Origin: Mycolicibacterium wolinskyi
GTDB lineage: Bacteria > Actinomycetota > Actinomycetes > Mycobacteriales > Mycobacteriaceae
Direction: 5' to 3'
DNA length: 64,000 bases
Assembly: GCF_002101965.1 (NCBI RefSeq)
Contig: NZ_LQQA01000023.1
Span: 202,082-266,081 of the forward strand
In this document: piece after piece, positions 34,183 to 43,179 of the stretch
Numbering within the stretch: position 1 is the stretch's first letter
Layout: each line of letters begins with the position of its first letter
The notes under the pieces: model-generated
Told to the model about the DNA's origin: nothing
The model's database searches: none
What the model saw: only the letters and a program-made list of their open reading frames with translations
Translations under genes and position numbers: made by a program

Positions 34183-35673
34183 ATGCGCTTTCTCCTGGAT
34201 ACAAACGCTTTCATCGCGTTAGAGCCATTCGCTGGCCAAATGGAAGCGGGCATGGGTCCTGCCGCCACTTTCATGCGCTTGGCGATGAAGCAAGGCCACC
34301 GAGTTTTCGTACACCCTGCTAGTCGAGACGAACTGGCAGAGGGCAAGGATCCCGTCCGCGTCCAACAGCGGATGGCGGAACTGAACAAGTTCGACATGCT
34401 GGTCGAATCACCGATCAGCTCGCAGATCGACATTGAGCTCGGCCCTGTTGTGCCTGACAGTAATGATCATCGCGACCGCCGAATCCTCGCTGCGCTGTAC
34501 TCGAACGCCGTCAACTTTCTAGTAAGCGATGATGGCCGTCTTCGGCGTAGGGCCAAGCGTATTGGTGTTGGCGAGCGTGTCTTGACGCTTGCTGATGCTG
34601 TCGCGATGCTCGAAGGCCTCGAGCCGACCGTCGCCCCTCCTCCGCCCCGGGTCAAGGAGGTGCCGTCCTACGCGCTGGATCTCGACCAAGAAATCTTCGA
34701 GAGCATCCGTGGCGACTATCCAGAGTTCGACGATTGGATTGCCAAAGTGCAGGGGGATTCGGCGAACCGCGAGTGCTTCGTCGTCGAAGAAGACGACGGG
34801 ACCTATGCGGCGATAGCAATTCTGAAGATCAACGAGGAGGACGGTAGCTACGGCTTGGCCATGCCGGTCACCAAGATCTCTACTTTCAAAGTGGCACCGT
34901 CATATTCGGGCAACCACTATGGGGAGCTTCTACTCAAGGCTGTCTTGCAGTCCCACCACGACCACGACGTACGGAGCGCCTACCTTGAGGTCTGGGACCA
35001 CCACCAACGCTTGATTGACTTCCTCGGCTTGTTTGGATATTTCGACGGCGGCCAGTCGGCGAGGGGTGAAGTTGTATTGGTCAAGGTCTTTCGGCCGCGA
35101 GAGGCGTCGCTGAGCCCTCTCGACTTCCACGTTCGCCATGGGCCGCCAGCAGTTGCAAGCGGCGCATCGGTGTTTGTCATACCGATTCAGAACAATTGGC
35201 ACAACCAGCTGTTCCCCGAACGCGCTTCATTCGGAGCTGGTGGTCAGCTCGCGCTACCCGGAATTACCGGACAGACCACCCGCCCCTGGGGAAACGCTTT
35301 ACGAAAGGCATACCTATGTAACGCGTCGACCAAGCAGATACAGCAGGGTGACGTAATTCTCTTCTACCGTTCCGGGTTCCAGACGGTCGAGGTGATTGGC
35401 GTTGTGGAGGACACGCACCGCACGTCTTCACCCGAGGAAGCGTTGAATCTGGTCGGTGGACGGACGGTTTACAGCGCGACCGACATTGAGGCGCTTGCCC
35501 GGCACCCATCGCAAGTACTCGTTATCTTGTTCCGCCAGGATCGGGTTATCGATCCGCCGTGGACACTGGCCGAACTAGTGTCCAACCGCGTGCTCAGGGC
35601 ACCACCACAAACTGTTCAAAAGGTGAGGGAGGATGGCACCCAATGGGTTCACCAGCAACTGGCAGACAGGTAG
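34183..35673 (+). CDS. PIN-GNAT-PUA/EVE three-domain protein
   Basis: 496 residues in three parts. Residues 1-135 are a PIN ribonuclease-like domain (MRFLLDTNAFI with Asp6; SNDHRDRRIL; VSDDGRL). Residues 175-310 look like a GNAT acetyltransferase (AIAILKINEEDGSYGLAMPVTKISTFKVAPSYSGNHYGELLLKAVL). Residues 335-490 resemble an EVE/PUA-like domain (GDVILFYRS, VEVIGVVED, VLVILFRQDR, PPQTVQKV). The frame is open to 33910 but ATG 34183 begins the PIN strand. It overlaps the ASCH gene downstream. An RNA-targeting toxin or defence role is inferred. Confidence 0.72.
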   Translation: MRFLLDTNAFIALEPFAGQMEAGMGPAATFMRLAMKQGHRVFVHPASRDELAEGKDPVRVQQRMAELNKFDMLVESPISSQIDIELGPVVPDSNDHRDRRILAALYSNAVNFLVSDDGRLRRRAKRIGVGERVLTLADAVAMLEGLEPTVAPPPPRVKEVPSYALDLDQEIFESIRGDYPEFDDWIAKVQGDSANRECFVVEEDDGTYAAIAILKINEEDGSYGLAMPVTKISTFKVAPSYSGNHYGELLLKAVLQSHHDHDVRSAYLEVWDHHQRLIDFLGLFGYFDGGQSARGEVVLVKVFRPREASLSPLDFHVRHGPPAVASGASVFVIPIQNNWHNQLFPERASFGAGGQLALPGITGQTTRPWGNALRKAYLCNASTKQIQQGDVILFYRSGFQTVEVIGVVEDTHRTSSPEEALNLVGGRTVYSATDIEALARHPSQVLVILFRQDRVIDPPWTLAELVSNRVLRAPPQTVQKVREDGTQWVHQQLADR

Positions 35674-36080
35674 TGATGTCTGTCCATCCGCGGTATGCGG
35701 AGGCCATCATGGACGGCCGGAAGAAGGTCGAGTTTCGCAAACGGCCGCTAGCCAGCGACGTGTCCGTGGTGTGGGTGTACGCCACAGCACCAGTTCAGCG
35801 GATAATCGGCTGCTTCGAGGTGGATGCAACTGTCACCGCGTCACCTCGCAACCTCTGGCGTCGATTCGCGAGCGTCGGTTGTATAGACCGGGCCGACTTC
35901 GACCGGTACTACGCGGGAAGCAGCGTTGGATCGGGCATCCGAATTGGAAATGTGATCCGACTTGAGGAGCCGGCCCCTATTCGTGAGCTTCTGCCCTCCG
36001 GCGTACCTCCGCAGAGCTTTGCGTATGTCGAGCCAACTGACCCATCGGGACGGCGTGCACCTGTCGTTGCGGCAGGTTGA
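35643..36080 (+). CDS. ASCH domain protein
   Basis: 145 residues. VVMSVHPRYAEAIMDGRKKVEFRKRP is the ASCH (PUA-like) signature, followed by VVWVYATAPVQRIIGCFEV. The ATG at 35643 has AGGGAGGA (35626-35633) 9 nt upstream; ATG 35676 is an alternative. It overlaps the PIN-GNAT gene by 31 nt, so they are one unit. ASCH proteins are predicted RNA-binding or nucleotide-processing proteins and occur beside acetyltransferases and toxins. It may be the antidote or an RNA guide for its partner. Confidence 0.8.
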   Translation: MGSPATGRQVVMSVHPRYAEAIMDGRKKVEFRKRPLASDVSVVWVYATAPVQRIIGCFEVDATVTASPRNLWRRFASVGCIDRADFDRYYAGSSVGSGIRIGNVIRLEEPAPIRELLPSGVPPQSFAYVEPTDPSGRRAPVVAAG

Positions 36081-36235
36081 CCTCATCGAAACGCATGTCG
36101 GACCAGTCTGGGGTGAGCGCTACACGCGCCGCGCTTTGCTGGCCTCCCATTGGGAAGAATCTGTTATCGCACATTAATCGCACGGTCGGCACCCGGATTA
36201 TCTGAAAAACGTAGCCTGACCTGCAAAAATGAACG

Positions 36236-36308
36236 TGCCCCCGGCAGGATTCGAACCTGCGGCCTTCTGCTCCGGAGGCAGACGCTCTATCCCCTGAGCT
36301 ACGGGGGC
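36236..36308 (-). tRNA. tRNA-Arg (anticodon CCG)
   Basis: 73 nt on the minus strand, full cloverleaf: 7-bp acceptor GCCCCCG/CGGGGGC with discriminator A, D arm GCTC/GAGC, anticodon stem TCTGC/GCAGA with loop CTCCGGA (anticodon CCG, codon CGG), T arm GCAGG/CCTGC with TTCGAAT. CCA is not encoded. The accessory region lies on its 3' side, the usual side for integration into tRNA genes. It is next to, and opposite in direction to, argS. Confidence 0.97.
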
Positions 36309-36413
36309 GCGATGGATAAACCAGCTGCGCCGATTGGGCGTGGATAGCGTAGCGCATTCGGCGGCGAATACGGATTCGGGGCGTGAGCACCCCAGACCAT
36401 AGGATGGACCCTC

Positions 36414-38066
36414 GTGACCCCCGCCGACCTTGCTGAGCTGCTCAAGGCCACTGCTGCGGCAGTGCTGACCGAACATGACCTGGACACGGCCGCGTTGCCC
36501 GCGACCGTGACGGTCGAGCGCCCACGCAACCCGGAGCACGGCGACTACGCGACCAACCTGGCGCTGCAGGTCGCCAAGAAGGTCGGGGTCAATCCGCGTG
36601 AGCTCGCGGGCTGGCTGGCGACCGCGCTCGCCGCCGCCGACGGCATCGCCGCCGCCGACGTCGCCGGCCCCGGCTTCGTCAACCTGCGCATCGAGGCGTC
36701 CGCGCAGGGCGTCATCGTCACGAACGTGCTGGACGCGGCGGCCGGCTACGGCGCGTCGGACGCGCTCAAGGGGCAGAACATCAACCTGGAGTTCGTCTCG
36801 GCCAACCCCACGGGCCCGATCCACATCGGTGGCACCCGCTGGGCCGCCGTGGGTGACGCGCTGGGGCGGCTGCTGGCCACGCAGGGCGCCGAGGTCACGC
36901 GTGAGTACTACTTCAACGATCACGGCGCGCAGATCGATCGGTTCACCAACTCGCTCATCGCGTCGGCGAAGGGCGAGCCGACGCCCGAGGATGGCTATGC
37001 CGGGGCCTACATCGTCGACATCGCGCAGCAGGTGCTGGCCAAGGCGCCGGACGCGCTGAGCCTGCCCGACGAGCAGCAGCGCGAGACGTTCCGCGCGATC
37101 GGCGTCGACCTGATGTTCACCCACATCAAGGAGTCGCTGCACGAGTTCGGCACCGACTTCGACGTGTACACGCACGAGGATTCGATGCACACGTCCGGCC
37201 GGGTACAGCAGGCCATCGCCAAGCTGCGCGAGACCGGCAACATCTACGAGAAGGACGGCGCGACCTGGTTGCGCACCACCGAGTTCGGTGACGACAAGGA
37301 CCGCGTCGTCATCAAGAGCGACGGCAACCCGGCCTACATCGCCGGTGATCTCGCCTACTACCTGGACAAGCGCCAGCGCGGCTTCGACCTGTGTATCTAC
37401 ATGCTGGGCGCCGACCACCACGGCTACATCGCGCGGCTCAAGGCGGCCGCGGCGGCCCTCGGCGACGACCCGAACACGGTCGAGGTGCTGATCGGGCAGA
37501 TGGTCAACCTCGTGCGCGACGGTCAGCCGGTGCGGATGAGCAAGCGGGCAGGCACGGTCATCACGCTCGACGACCTGGTCGAGGCCATCGGCGTGGATGC
37601 CGCACGCTACGCGCTGATTCGCTCGTCGGTGGACACCCCGATCGACATCGACCTGGCGCTGTGGTCGAGTGCGTCCAACGAAAACCCGGTCTACTACGTG
37701 CAGTACGCACATGCCCGGCTGTCGGCGCTGGCCCGCAATGCCGCTGATCTGGGTGTGGCCGCCAGCACCGACAAGCTGGACCTGCTCACGCACGACAAAG
37801 AGGGCACGCTGATCCGCAACCTGGGCGAGTTCTCCCGGGTGCTCAAGACGGCTGCCGCACTGCGCGAACCGCACCGCGTGTGCCGCTACCTGGAGGATCT
37901 GGCCGGCGACTACCACCGGTTCTACGACTCCTGCCGGGTGCTGCCGCAAGGCGACGAGCAACCGGGCGACCTGCATGCGGCGCGGCTCGCCCTGTGCCAG
38001 GCCACCCGTCAGGTCATCGCCAACGGTCTGGCGATCCTCGGCGTCACCGCCCCGGAGCGGATGTGA
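36414..38066 (+). CDS. argS: Arginyl-tRNA synthetase
   Basis: 550 residues, usual length. Class I signatures: NPTGPIHIGGTRWA (HIGH-type motif), MSKRAGTVITLDDL (KMSK-type) and the C-terminal anticodon-binding DALR domain (YVQYAHARLSALARNA). It charges tRNA-Arg, including the CCG isoacceptor encoded next door. GTG 36414 is used; TAGGAT at 36400-36405 lies eight bases upstream, fitting a leaderless or near-leaderless transcript. It overlaps lysA in GTGA. Confidence 0.97.
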   Translation: MTPADLAELLKATAAAVLTEHDLDTAALPATVTVERPRNPEHGDYATNLALQVAKKVGVNPRELAGWLATALAAADGIAAADVAGPGFVNLRIEASAQGVIVTNVLDAAAGYGASDALKGQNINLEFVSANPTGPIHIGGTRWAAVGDALGRLLATQGAEVTREYYFNDHGAQIDRFTNSLIASAKGEPTPEDGYAGAYIVDIAQQVLAKAPDALSLPDEQQRETFRAIGVDLMFTHIKESLHEFGTDFDVYTHEDSMHTSGRVQQAIAKLRETGNIYEKDGATWLRTTEFGDDKDRVVIKSDGNPAYIAGDLAYYLDKRQRGFDLCIYMLGADHHGYIARLKAAAAALGDDPNTVEVLIGQMVNLVRDGQPVRMSKRAGTVITLDDLVEAIGVDAARYALIRSSVDTPIDIDLALWSSASNENPVYYVQYAHARLSALARNAADLGVAASTDKLDLLTHDKEGTLIRNLGEFSRVLKTAAALREPHRVCRYLEDLAGDYHRFYDSCRVLPQGDEQPGDLHAARLALCQATRQVIANGLAILGVTAPERM

Positions 38067-39487
38067 ACGCGCACCCCGCCGGTCCCCGGCACGCCGAGGA
38101 AATCCACCACACCGCAACCCCCGCCAAGCCACAGAACCCGGACGAGATTCTGCTGCTGGCGCCGAATGTGTGGCCGCGCAACCTGGTTCGCGGTGCCGAC
38201 GGCGTGGTGTCGATCGCCGGAGTCTCGGTCACGGATCTGGCGGCCGAGTTCGGCACGCCGCTGTTCGTCATCGACGAGGCCGACTTCCGGTCCCGCTGCC
38301 GCGATATCGCGGCAGCCTTCGGCGGCGGTGAATACGTGCACTACGCGGCCAAGGCGTTCCTGTGCTCCGAGATCGCGCGCTGGGTGAACGAGGAAGGCCT
38401 CGCGCTCGACGTGGCAACCGGGGGCGAGCTGGCCGTCGCGTTGCACGCGGGCTTCCCGGCAGAGCGAATCACGGTGCACGGCAACAACAAGTCCGTCGAA
38501 GAGTTGACCATGGCCGTCAAGGCCGGCGTCGGCCACGTGGTGCTGGACTCCGAGATCGAGATCGAGCGCCTCGACGCGATCGCCGGACAGGCCGGTGTCG
38601 TGCAGGATGTCTTGGTGCGCGTCACGGTCGGCGTGGAGGCGCATACCCACGAGTTCATCTCGACCGCGCACGAAGACCAGAAGTTCGGGCTGTCACTGGC
38701 CACCGGCGCCGCGATGGACGCGGTACGTCGGGTGTTCGCCACCGACAACCTGCGGCTCGTCGGCCTGCACAGCCATATCGGCTCGCAGATCTTCGACGTG
38801 GCCGGGTTCGAGCTCGCCGCGCACCGGGTGATCGGTCTGCTGCGCGACGTGGTCGCCGAGTTCGGCGTGGAGAAGACGGCACAGATTTCGATCGTGGATC
38901 TCGGTGGGGGACTGGGCATCTCGTACCTACCCCACGATGACCCGCCGCCCATGCAAGAGCTCGCCGACAAATTGCTCGCCATCGTGCGCAACGAGTCCGC
39001 GGCCGTCGGGCTGCCCGCGCCCAAGCTCGTCGTCGAGCCGGGCCGGGCGATCGCCGGGCCGGGGACCATCACGCTCTACGAGGTGGGCACCGTCAAAGAC
39101 GTGGCCGTGAGCCCGACCGCACATCGCCGGTACGTGAGCGTCGACGGCGGCATGAGCGACAACATCCGCACCTCGCTCTACGCGGCCGAGTACGACGCCC
39201 GGCTGGTGTCGCGCGTCAGCGATGCGCCGGCCGCCCTCGCGCGGATCGTCGGAAAGCACTGCGAGAGCGGCGATATCGTCGTCCGCGACACGTGGGTCTC
39301 CGATGACATCGCGCCGGGGGATCTGCTCGGGGTGGCCGCGACCGGTGCGTACTGCTACTCGATGTCGAGCCGGTACAACCTGCTGTGCCGTCCCGCCGTG
39401 GTGGCGGTGAAGGACGGCAAGGCGCGGCTGGTACTGCGACGGGAGACCGTCGACGATCTTTTGAGCCTGGAGGTGAGTGGTCAATGA
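38063..39487 (+). CDS. lysA: Diaminopimelate decarboxylase
   Basis: 474 residues. It makes L-lysine from meso-diaminopimelate with PLP. Visible: VHYAAKAFLC (PLP Lys), HSHIGSQI, IVDLGGGLGI, EPGRAIAGPG and CESGDIV. The GTG at 38063 overlaps the argS stop. Since meso-DAP is also a wall precursor, this step divides it between protein and peptidoglycan. It is coupled by ATGA to homoserine dehydrogenase, forming an aspartate-family operon. Confidence 0.97.
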   Translation: MNAHPAGPRHAEEIHHTATPAKPQNPDEILLLAPNVWPRNLVRGADGVVSIAGVSVTDLAAEFGTPLFVIDEADFRSRCRDIAAAFGGGEYVHYAAKAFLCSEIARWVNEEGLALDVATGGELAVALHAGFPAERITVHGNNKSVEELTMAVKAGVGHVVLDSEIEIERLDAIAGQAGVVQDVLVRVTVGVEAHTHEFISTAHEDQKFGLSLATGAAMDAVRRVFATDNLRLVGLHSHIGSQIFDVAGFELAAHRVIGLLRDVVAEFGVEKTAQISIVDLGGGLGISYLPHDDPPPMQELADKLLAIVRNESAAVGLPAPKLVVEPGRAIAGPGTITLYEVGTVKDVAVSPTAHRRYVSVDGGMSDNIRTSLYAAEYDARLVSRVSDAPAALARIVGKHCESGDIVVRDTWVSDDIAPGDLLGVAATGAYCYSMSSRYNLLCRPAVVAVKDGKARLVLRRETVDDLLSLEVSGQ

Positions 39488-40803
39488 GTGAAAAGCCCAT
39501 CGGCATAGCGGTATTGGGCCTGGGTAACGTCGGTAGCGAAGTGGTGCGCATCATCAACGAGAGCGCCGCCGACCTGGCCGCCCGCATTGGGGCACCGCTG
39601 GAGCTGCGCGGCATCGGTGTCCGCCGGGTCTCCGACGATCGCGGCGTGCCAACCGATCTGCTCACCGACGACATCGCGGGCCTGGTGTCGCGTGACGACG
39701 TCGACATCGTCGTGGAGGTGATGGGTCCGGTCAAGCCCGCCCGCAAGGCCATCCTGGCCGCGCTCGAGCAGGGCAAGTCCGTCGTCACCGCCAACAAGGC
39801 CCTGATGGCGCAGTCGACCGGTGAGTTGGCGCAGGCCGCCGAAAAGGCCCGCGTCGACCTGTATTTCGAGGCCGCGGTGGCCGGGGCGATCCCGGTCATC
39901 CGCCCGCTGACCCAGTCGCTGGCCGGTGACTCCGTGCTGCGGGTGGCCGGCATCGTCAACGGCACCACGAACTACATCCTGTCCGAGATGGACAGCACCG
40001 GAGCCAATTACGAGGCCGCGCTGGCCGACGCGAGCGCGCTCGGCTACGCCGAGGCCGATCCCACTGCCGATGTCGAGGGCTACGACGCCGCGGCCAAGGC
40101 GGCGATTCTGGCCTCGATCGCGTTCCACACCCGGGTGACGGCCGACGACGTGTACCGCGAGGGCATCACCAAGGTCACCGCAGCGGACTTCGTCTCGGCA
40201 CGTGCACTGGGCTGCACCATCAAGCTGCTCGCGATCTGCGAGCGGCTCACCACCGACGAAGGCAAGCAACGGGTTTCGGCACGCGTGTATCCGGCGCTGG
40301 TCCCGCTGTCGCATCCACTGGCCGCGGTCAACGGCGCGTTCAACGCCGTCGTCGTCGAAGCCGAAGCGGCCGGCCGGCTGATGTTCTACGGCCAGGGCGC
40401 AGGCGGCGCTCCGACCGCGTCGGCCGTGCTCGGCGACGTCGTGATGGCTGCCCGCAACCGGGTGCAGGGTGGCCGCGGGCCGCGCGAGTCGAAGTACGCC
40501 AAGCTGCCGATCGCGCCCATCGGCTTCATCCCGACCCGCTACTACGTCAACATGAACGTCTCCGATCGGCCGGGCGTCCTGTCGGCTGTGGCAGCCGAAT
40601 TCGCCAAGCGTGAGGTCAGCATCTCCGAGGTGCGCCAGGAAGGCATGGTCGACGAGGGCGGCCAGCCGTGCGGCGCGCGCATCGTCGTGGTCACCCACGA
40701 GGCCACCGACGCAGCGCTGTCAGAGACCGTCGAGGCGCTGGCTGATCTCGACGTGGTGCAGACCATCAACAGCGTGCTCCGCATGGAAGGAACGAGCGCA
40801 TGA
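39484..40803 (+). CDS. hom: Homoserine dehydrogenase
   Basis: 439 residues. NAD(P)-binding GLGNVGSEVV, catalytic-domain AGIVNGTTNYIL and EADPTADVEGYDAAAKAAILAS, and a C-terminal ACT domain (NMNVSDRPGVLSAVAAEF) expected to sense threonine. It reduces aspartate semialdehyde to homoserine, the branch point to threonine and methionine. ATGA overlaps on both sides (lysA before, thrC after) show tight coupling. Confidence 0.97.
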   Translation: MSEKPIGIAVLGLGNVGSEVVRIINESAADLAARIGAPLELRGIGVRRVSDDRGVPTDLLTDDIAGLVSRDDVDIVVEVMGPVKPARKAILAALEQGKSVVTANKALMAQSTGELAQAAEKARVDLYFEAAVAGAIPVIRPLTQSLAGDSVLRVAGIVNGTTNYILSEMDSTGANYEAALADASALGYAEADPTADVEGYDAAAKAAILASIAFHTRVTADDVYREGITKVTAADFVSARALGCTIKLLAICERLTTDEGKQRVSARVYPALVPLSHPLAAVNGAFNAVVVEAEAAGRLMFYGQGAGGAPTASAVLGDVVMAARNRVQGGRGPRESKYAKLPIAPIGFIPTRYYVNMNVSDRPGVLSAVAAEFAKREVSISEVRQEGMVDEGGQPCGARIVVVTHEATDAALSETVEALADLDVVQTINSVLRMEGTSA

Positions 40804-41894
40804 GTTCAACAAAGGCCGGTCAAGTTGCCTGGGTGCACCAGCCCTGGCCCGGCCTGATCGAGGCCTACCGCGACCGGCTGCCGGTCGGTGACGACTGGAC
40901 GCCGATCACCCTGCTGGAGGGCGGTACGCCACTTATCCACGCCAAGCGGTTGAGCGAATACACCGGCTGCACAGTGCATCTCAAGGTCGAAGGGCTGAAC
41001 CCGACGGGTTCGTTCAAGGACCGAGGCATGACGGTCGCGGTCACCGAATCGTTGGCCCGCGGGCAGCAGGCCGTGCTGTGCGCATCGACCGGCAACACCT
41101 CGGCCTCGGCCGCGGCTTACGCCGCGCGGGCCGGGATCACGTGTGCGGTGCTGATTCCCCAGGGCAAGATCGCGATGGGCAAGCTGGCCCAGGCGGTCAT
41201 GCACGGCGCCAAGATCATTCAGATCGACGGCAACTTCGACGACTGTCTCGAACTCGCGCGCAAGATGACCGCCGACTTCCCGACCATCGCGCTCGTGAAC
41301 TCGGTCAACCCGTACCGCATCGAGGGCCAGAAGACCGCGGCGTTCGAGATCGTCGATGCGCTCGGCACCGCACCCGACGTGCATGCGCTCCCGGTCGGCA
41401 ACGCGGGCAACATCACCGCGTACTGGAAGGGCTACACCGAGTACCACCGCGACGGCCTCACGGACCGGCTGCCGCGCATGCTCGGGACCCAGGCCGCAGG
41501 CGCGGCCCCGCTGGTGCTCGGCGAGCCCGTCAAGGAACCCGAGACCATCGCGACCGCCATTCGCATCGGATCGCCCGCCTCGTGGAGTTCGGCGGTCGAG
41601 GCTCAGCAGCAGTCCGAGGGGCGGTTCCTCGCGGCCACCGACGAGGAGATCCTGGCGGCCTACCACCTGGTGGCGCGGACCGAGGGCGTGTTCGTCGAAC
41701 CGGCGTCGGCGGCCAGCATCGCCGGCCTGCTGAAGTCGATCGAAGACGGCTGGGTCAAGCGCGGCTCGACCGTGGTGTGCACCGTCACGGGCAACGGCCT
41801 CAAGGATCCCGACACCGCGCTCAAGGGCATGCCCCCCGTCACGCCGGTTCCGGTGGATCCGGTGGCCGTCGTCGCCAAACTCGGCCTGGTCTAG
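40800..41894 (+). CDS. thrC: Threonine synthase
   Basis: 364 residues, fold-type II PLP enzyme. The PLP Lys lies in LNPTGSFKDRGMTVA; phosphate-binding VGNAGNITAYWKGY and the C-terminal VCTVTGNGLKDPDTAL are typical. It converts O-phosphohomoserine to threonine. Start ATG 40800 overlaps the hom stop. Eleven bases separate it from thrB. Confidence 0.97.
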   Translation: MSSTKAGQVAWVHQPWPGLIEAYRDRLPVGDDWTPITLLEGGTPLIHAKRLSEYTGCTVHLKVEGLNPTGSFKDRGMTVAVTESLARGQQAVLCASTGNTSASAAAYAARAGITCAVLIPQGKIAMGKLAQAVMHGAKIIQIDGNFDDCLELARKMTADFPTIALVNSVNPYRIEGQKTAAFEIVDALGTAPDVHALPVGNAGNITAYWKGYTEYHRDGLTDRLPRMLGTQAAGAAPLVLGEPVKEPETIATAIRIGSPASWSSAVEAQQQSEGRFLAATDEEILAAYHLVARTEGVFVEPASAASIAGLLKSIEDGWVKRGSTVVCTVTGNGLKDPDTALKGMPPVTPVPVDPVAVVAKLGLV

Positions 41895-41905
41895 CGGAGA
41901 GTCAG

Positions 41906-42853
41906 GTGACACACACTCTGCCCGTCGGGATCACGGCCACCGCCGTCGTCGCCGCGTCCAGTGCGAACCTCGGCCCGGGTTTCGACAGCCTCGGCCTGGC
42001 GCTGAGCCTGTATGACGAGATCGTCGTCGAGACAACAGAATCCGGACTCCGGGTGGAAGTCGAAGGCGAGGGTGCCGGGCAGGTGCCCCTGGACGCGACG
42101 CATCTGGTGGTGCGTGCGATCGAGGCCGGCCTGCGGGCGGCCGGGTACTCGGCTCCCGGGCTGATTGTGCGTTGCCGCAACGACATTCCGCATTCGCGCG
42201 GCCTTGGTTCGTCGGCGGCCGCCGTGGTGGGCGGCTTGGCTGTGGTCAACGGCCTTGTGACACAAGCTGGTTCGGAGCCGATGACGGACACCCAGCTGAT
42301 CCAGTTGGCCGGCGAGTTCGAGGGGCATCCGGATAACGCCGCGGCCGCGGTGCTCGGCGGCGCCGTGGTGTCGTGGACCGACGACGGGGAGGACGGCGGA
42401 GCGCGCTACTCGGCCGCGCCGGTGCGGTTGCATCCCGACATCCGGCTGTTCCCCGCCGTGCCGCAGCAGCGGTCGTCGACCGCGGAGACCCGGGTGCTGC
42501 TGCCGGAACAGGTCAGCCACGTCGACGCGCGCTTCAACGTCAGCCGGGCGGCTCTGCTCGTGGTCGCGCTGACCGAACGGCCTGATCTGCTGATGGCCGC
42601 CACGCAGGATGTCCTGCATCAGCCTCAGCGCGCGGCCGCGATGCCGGCCTCGGCGGAATATCTGCGGATTCTGCGTCGTTGTGGAATTGCAGCGGTGCTT
42701 TCGGGGGCGGGTCCCTCGGTTCTGGGGATGAGCGCGCAGGTGGCACCACCCGCCGAAGCCCTGGAGTTCGGCAACGCCAACGGGTTCACTGTCAGTGAGA
42801 TGTCGGTCGGTTCCGCCGTACGCTGGACTTCAGGTGTGGCAGCCCGGAACTGA
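41906..42853 (+). CDS. thrB: Homoserine kinase
   Basis: 315 residues of the GHMP kinase family: ASSANLGPGFDSLGLAL at the N-terminus, ATP loop PHSRGLGSSAAAVVGG, and LSGAGPSVLGM near the C-terminus. GTG 41906 follows GGAGAG at 41896-41901. It phosphorylates homoserine for ThrC. The order thrC-thrB after hom is standard in mycobacteria. Confidence 0.97.
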   Translation: MTHTLPVGITATAVVAASSANLGPGFDSLGLALSLYDEIVVETTESGLRVEVEGEGAGQVPLDATHLVVRAIEAGLRAAGYSAPGLIVRCRNDIPHSRGLGSSAAAVVGGLAVVNGLVTQAGSEPMTDTQLIQLAGEFEGHPDNAAAAVLGGAVVSWTDDGEDGGARYSAAPVRLHPDIRLFPAVPQQRSSTAETRVLLPEQVSHVDARFNVSRAALLVVALTERPDLLMAATQDVLHQPQRAAAMPASAEYLRILRRCGIAAVLSGAGPSVLGMSAQVAPPAEALEFGNANGFTVSEMSVGSAVRWTSGVAARN

Positions 42854-42919
42854 CTGCCCGGGCTGGGTATGCACGAGCAGTGTGCGCGCAAACACAACGC
42901 GCGGAGCAATTGACGTTGC

Positions 42920-42948
42920 TTGATTCCTGCACCGAAGCGGGTTATTCT
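42920..42948 (+). promoter_or_regulatory. Promoter of rho
   Basis: TTGATT at 42920-42925, 17-bp spacer, TATTCT at 42943-42948. It predicts a leader of about 225 nt before the rho GTG. A nearby TTGACG at 42910 is too far from this -10. Confidence 0.6.
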
Positions 42949-43035
42949 CGCTCTCGTCCAGCAATCGCAGGGTCTCTGCCTGCGTCGACACCAGGACGAC
43001 CACCCAATCTTTCTGTGTTTCACTCGTGGACTGAC

Positions 43036-43120
43036 GGTTCGCCGTTTGACGGCGAACCCTGGCGATCGCCGTTGCGTAGGCGACGGTGTGAACCACGCGT
43101 TCAGCGGTTCGGCTGAATGC
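43036..43120 (+). promoter_or_regulatory. Two stem-loops in the rho leader
   Basis: The first stem is a perfect 9 bp (GGTTCGCCG/CGGCGAACC, 43036-43044 and 43050-43058, loop TTTGA). The second is 9 bp with one G-U pair (43097-43105 and 43112-43120, loop GGTTCG). The gap 42854-43179 has no gene. In other bacteria rho is autoregulated in its leader, so these may serve attenuation. Confidence 0.6.
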
Positions 43121-43179
43121 GCATTGACCTTTGGGGAGCCCTCGCACGACGAAATCAGCGGGGGAAAGAAAGGAAATCC

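Noticed and set aside
33258..34322. 354-residue plus-strand open frame
   Set aside because: It runs through the methyltransferase fragment and then opposite a more protein-like minus-strand ORF, changes composition repeatedly and ends inside the PIN gene in another frame; no coherent domain.
35962..36177. 71-residue ORF overlapping the end of the ASCH gene
   Set aside because: No ribosome site and mostly embedded in the ASCH gene; the last 100 bases have no recognisable content.
30900..36300. Insertion sequence or prophage
   Set aside because: No transposase, integrase or phage gene is visible; only decayed genes and orphan modules.
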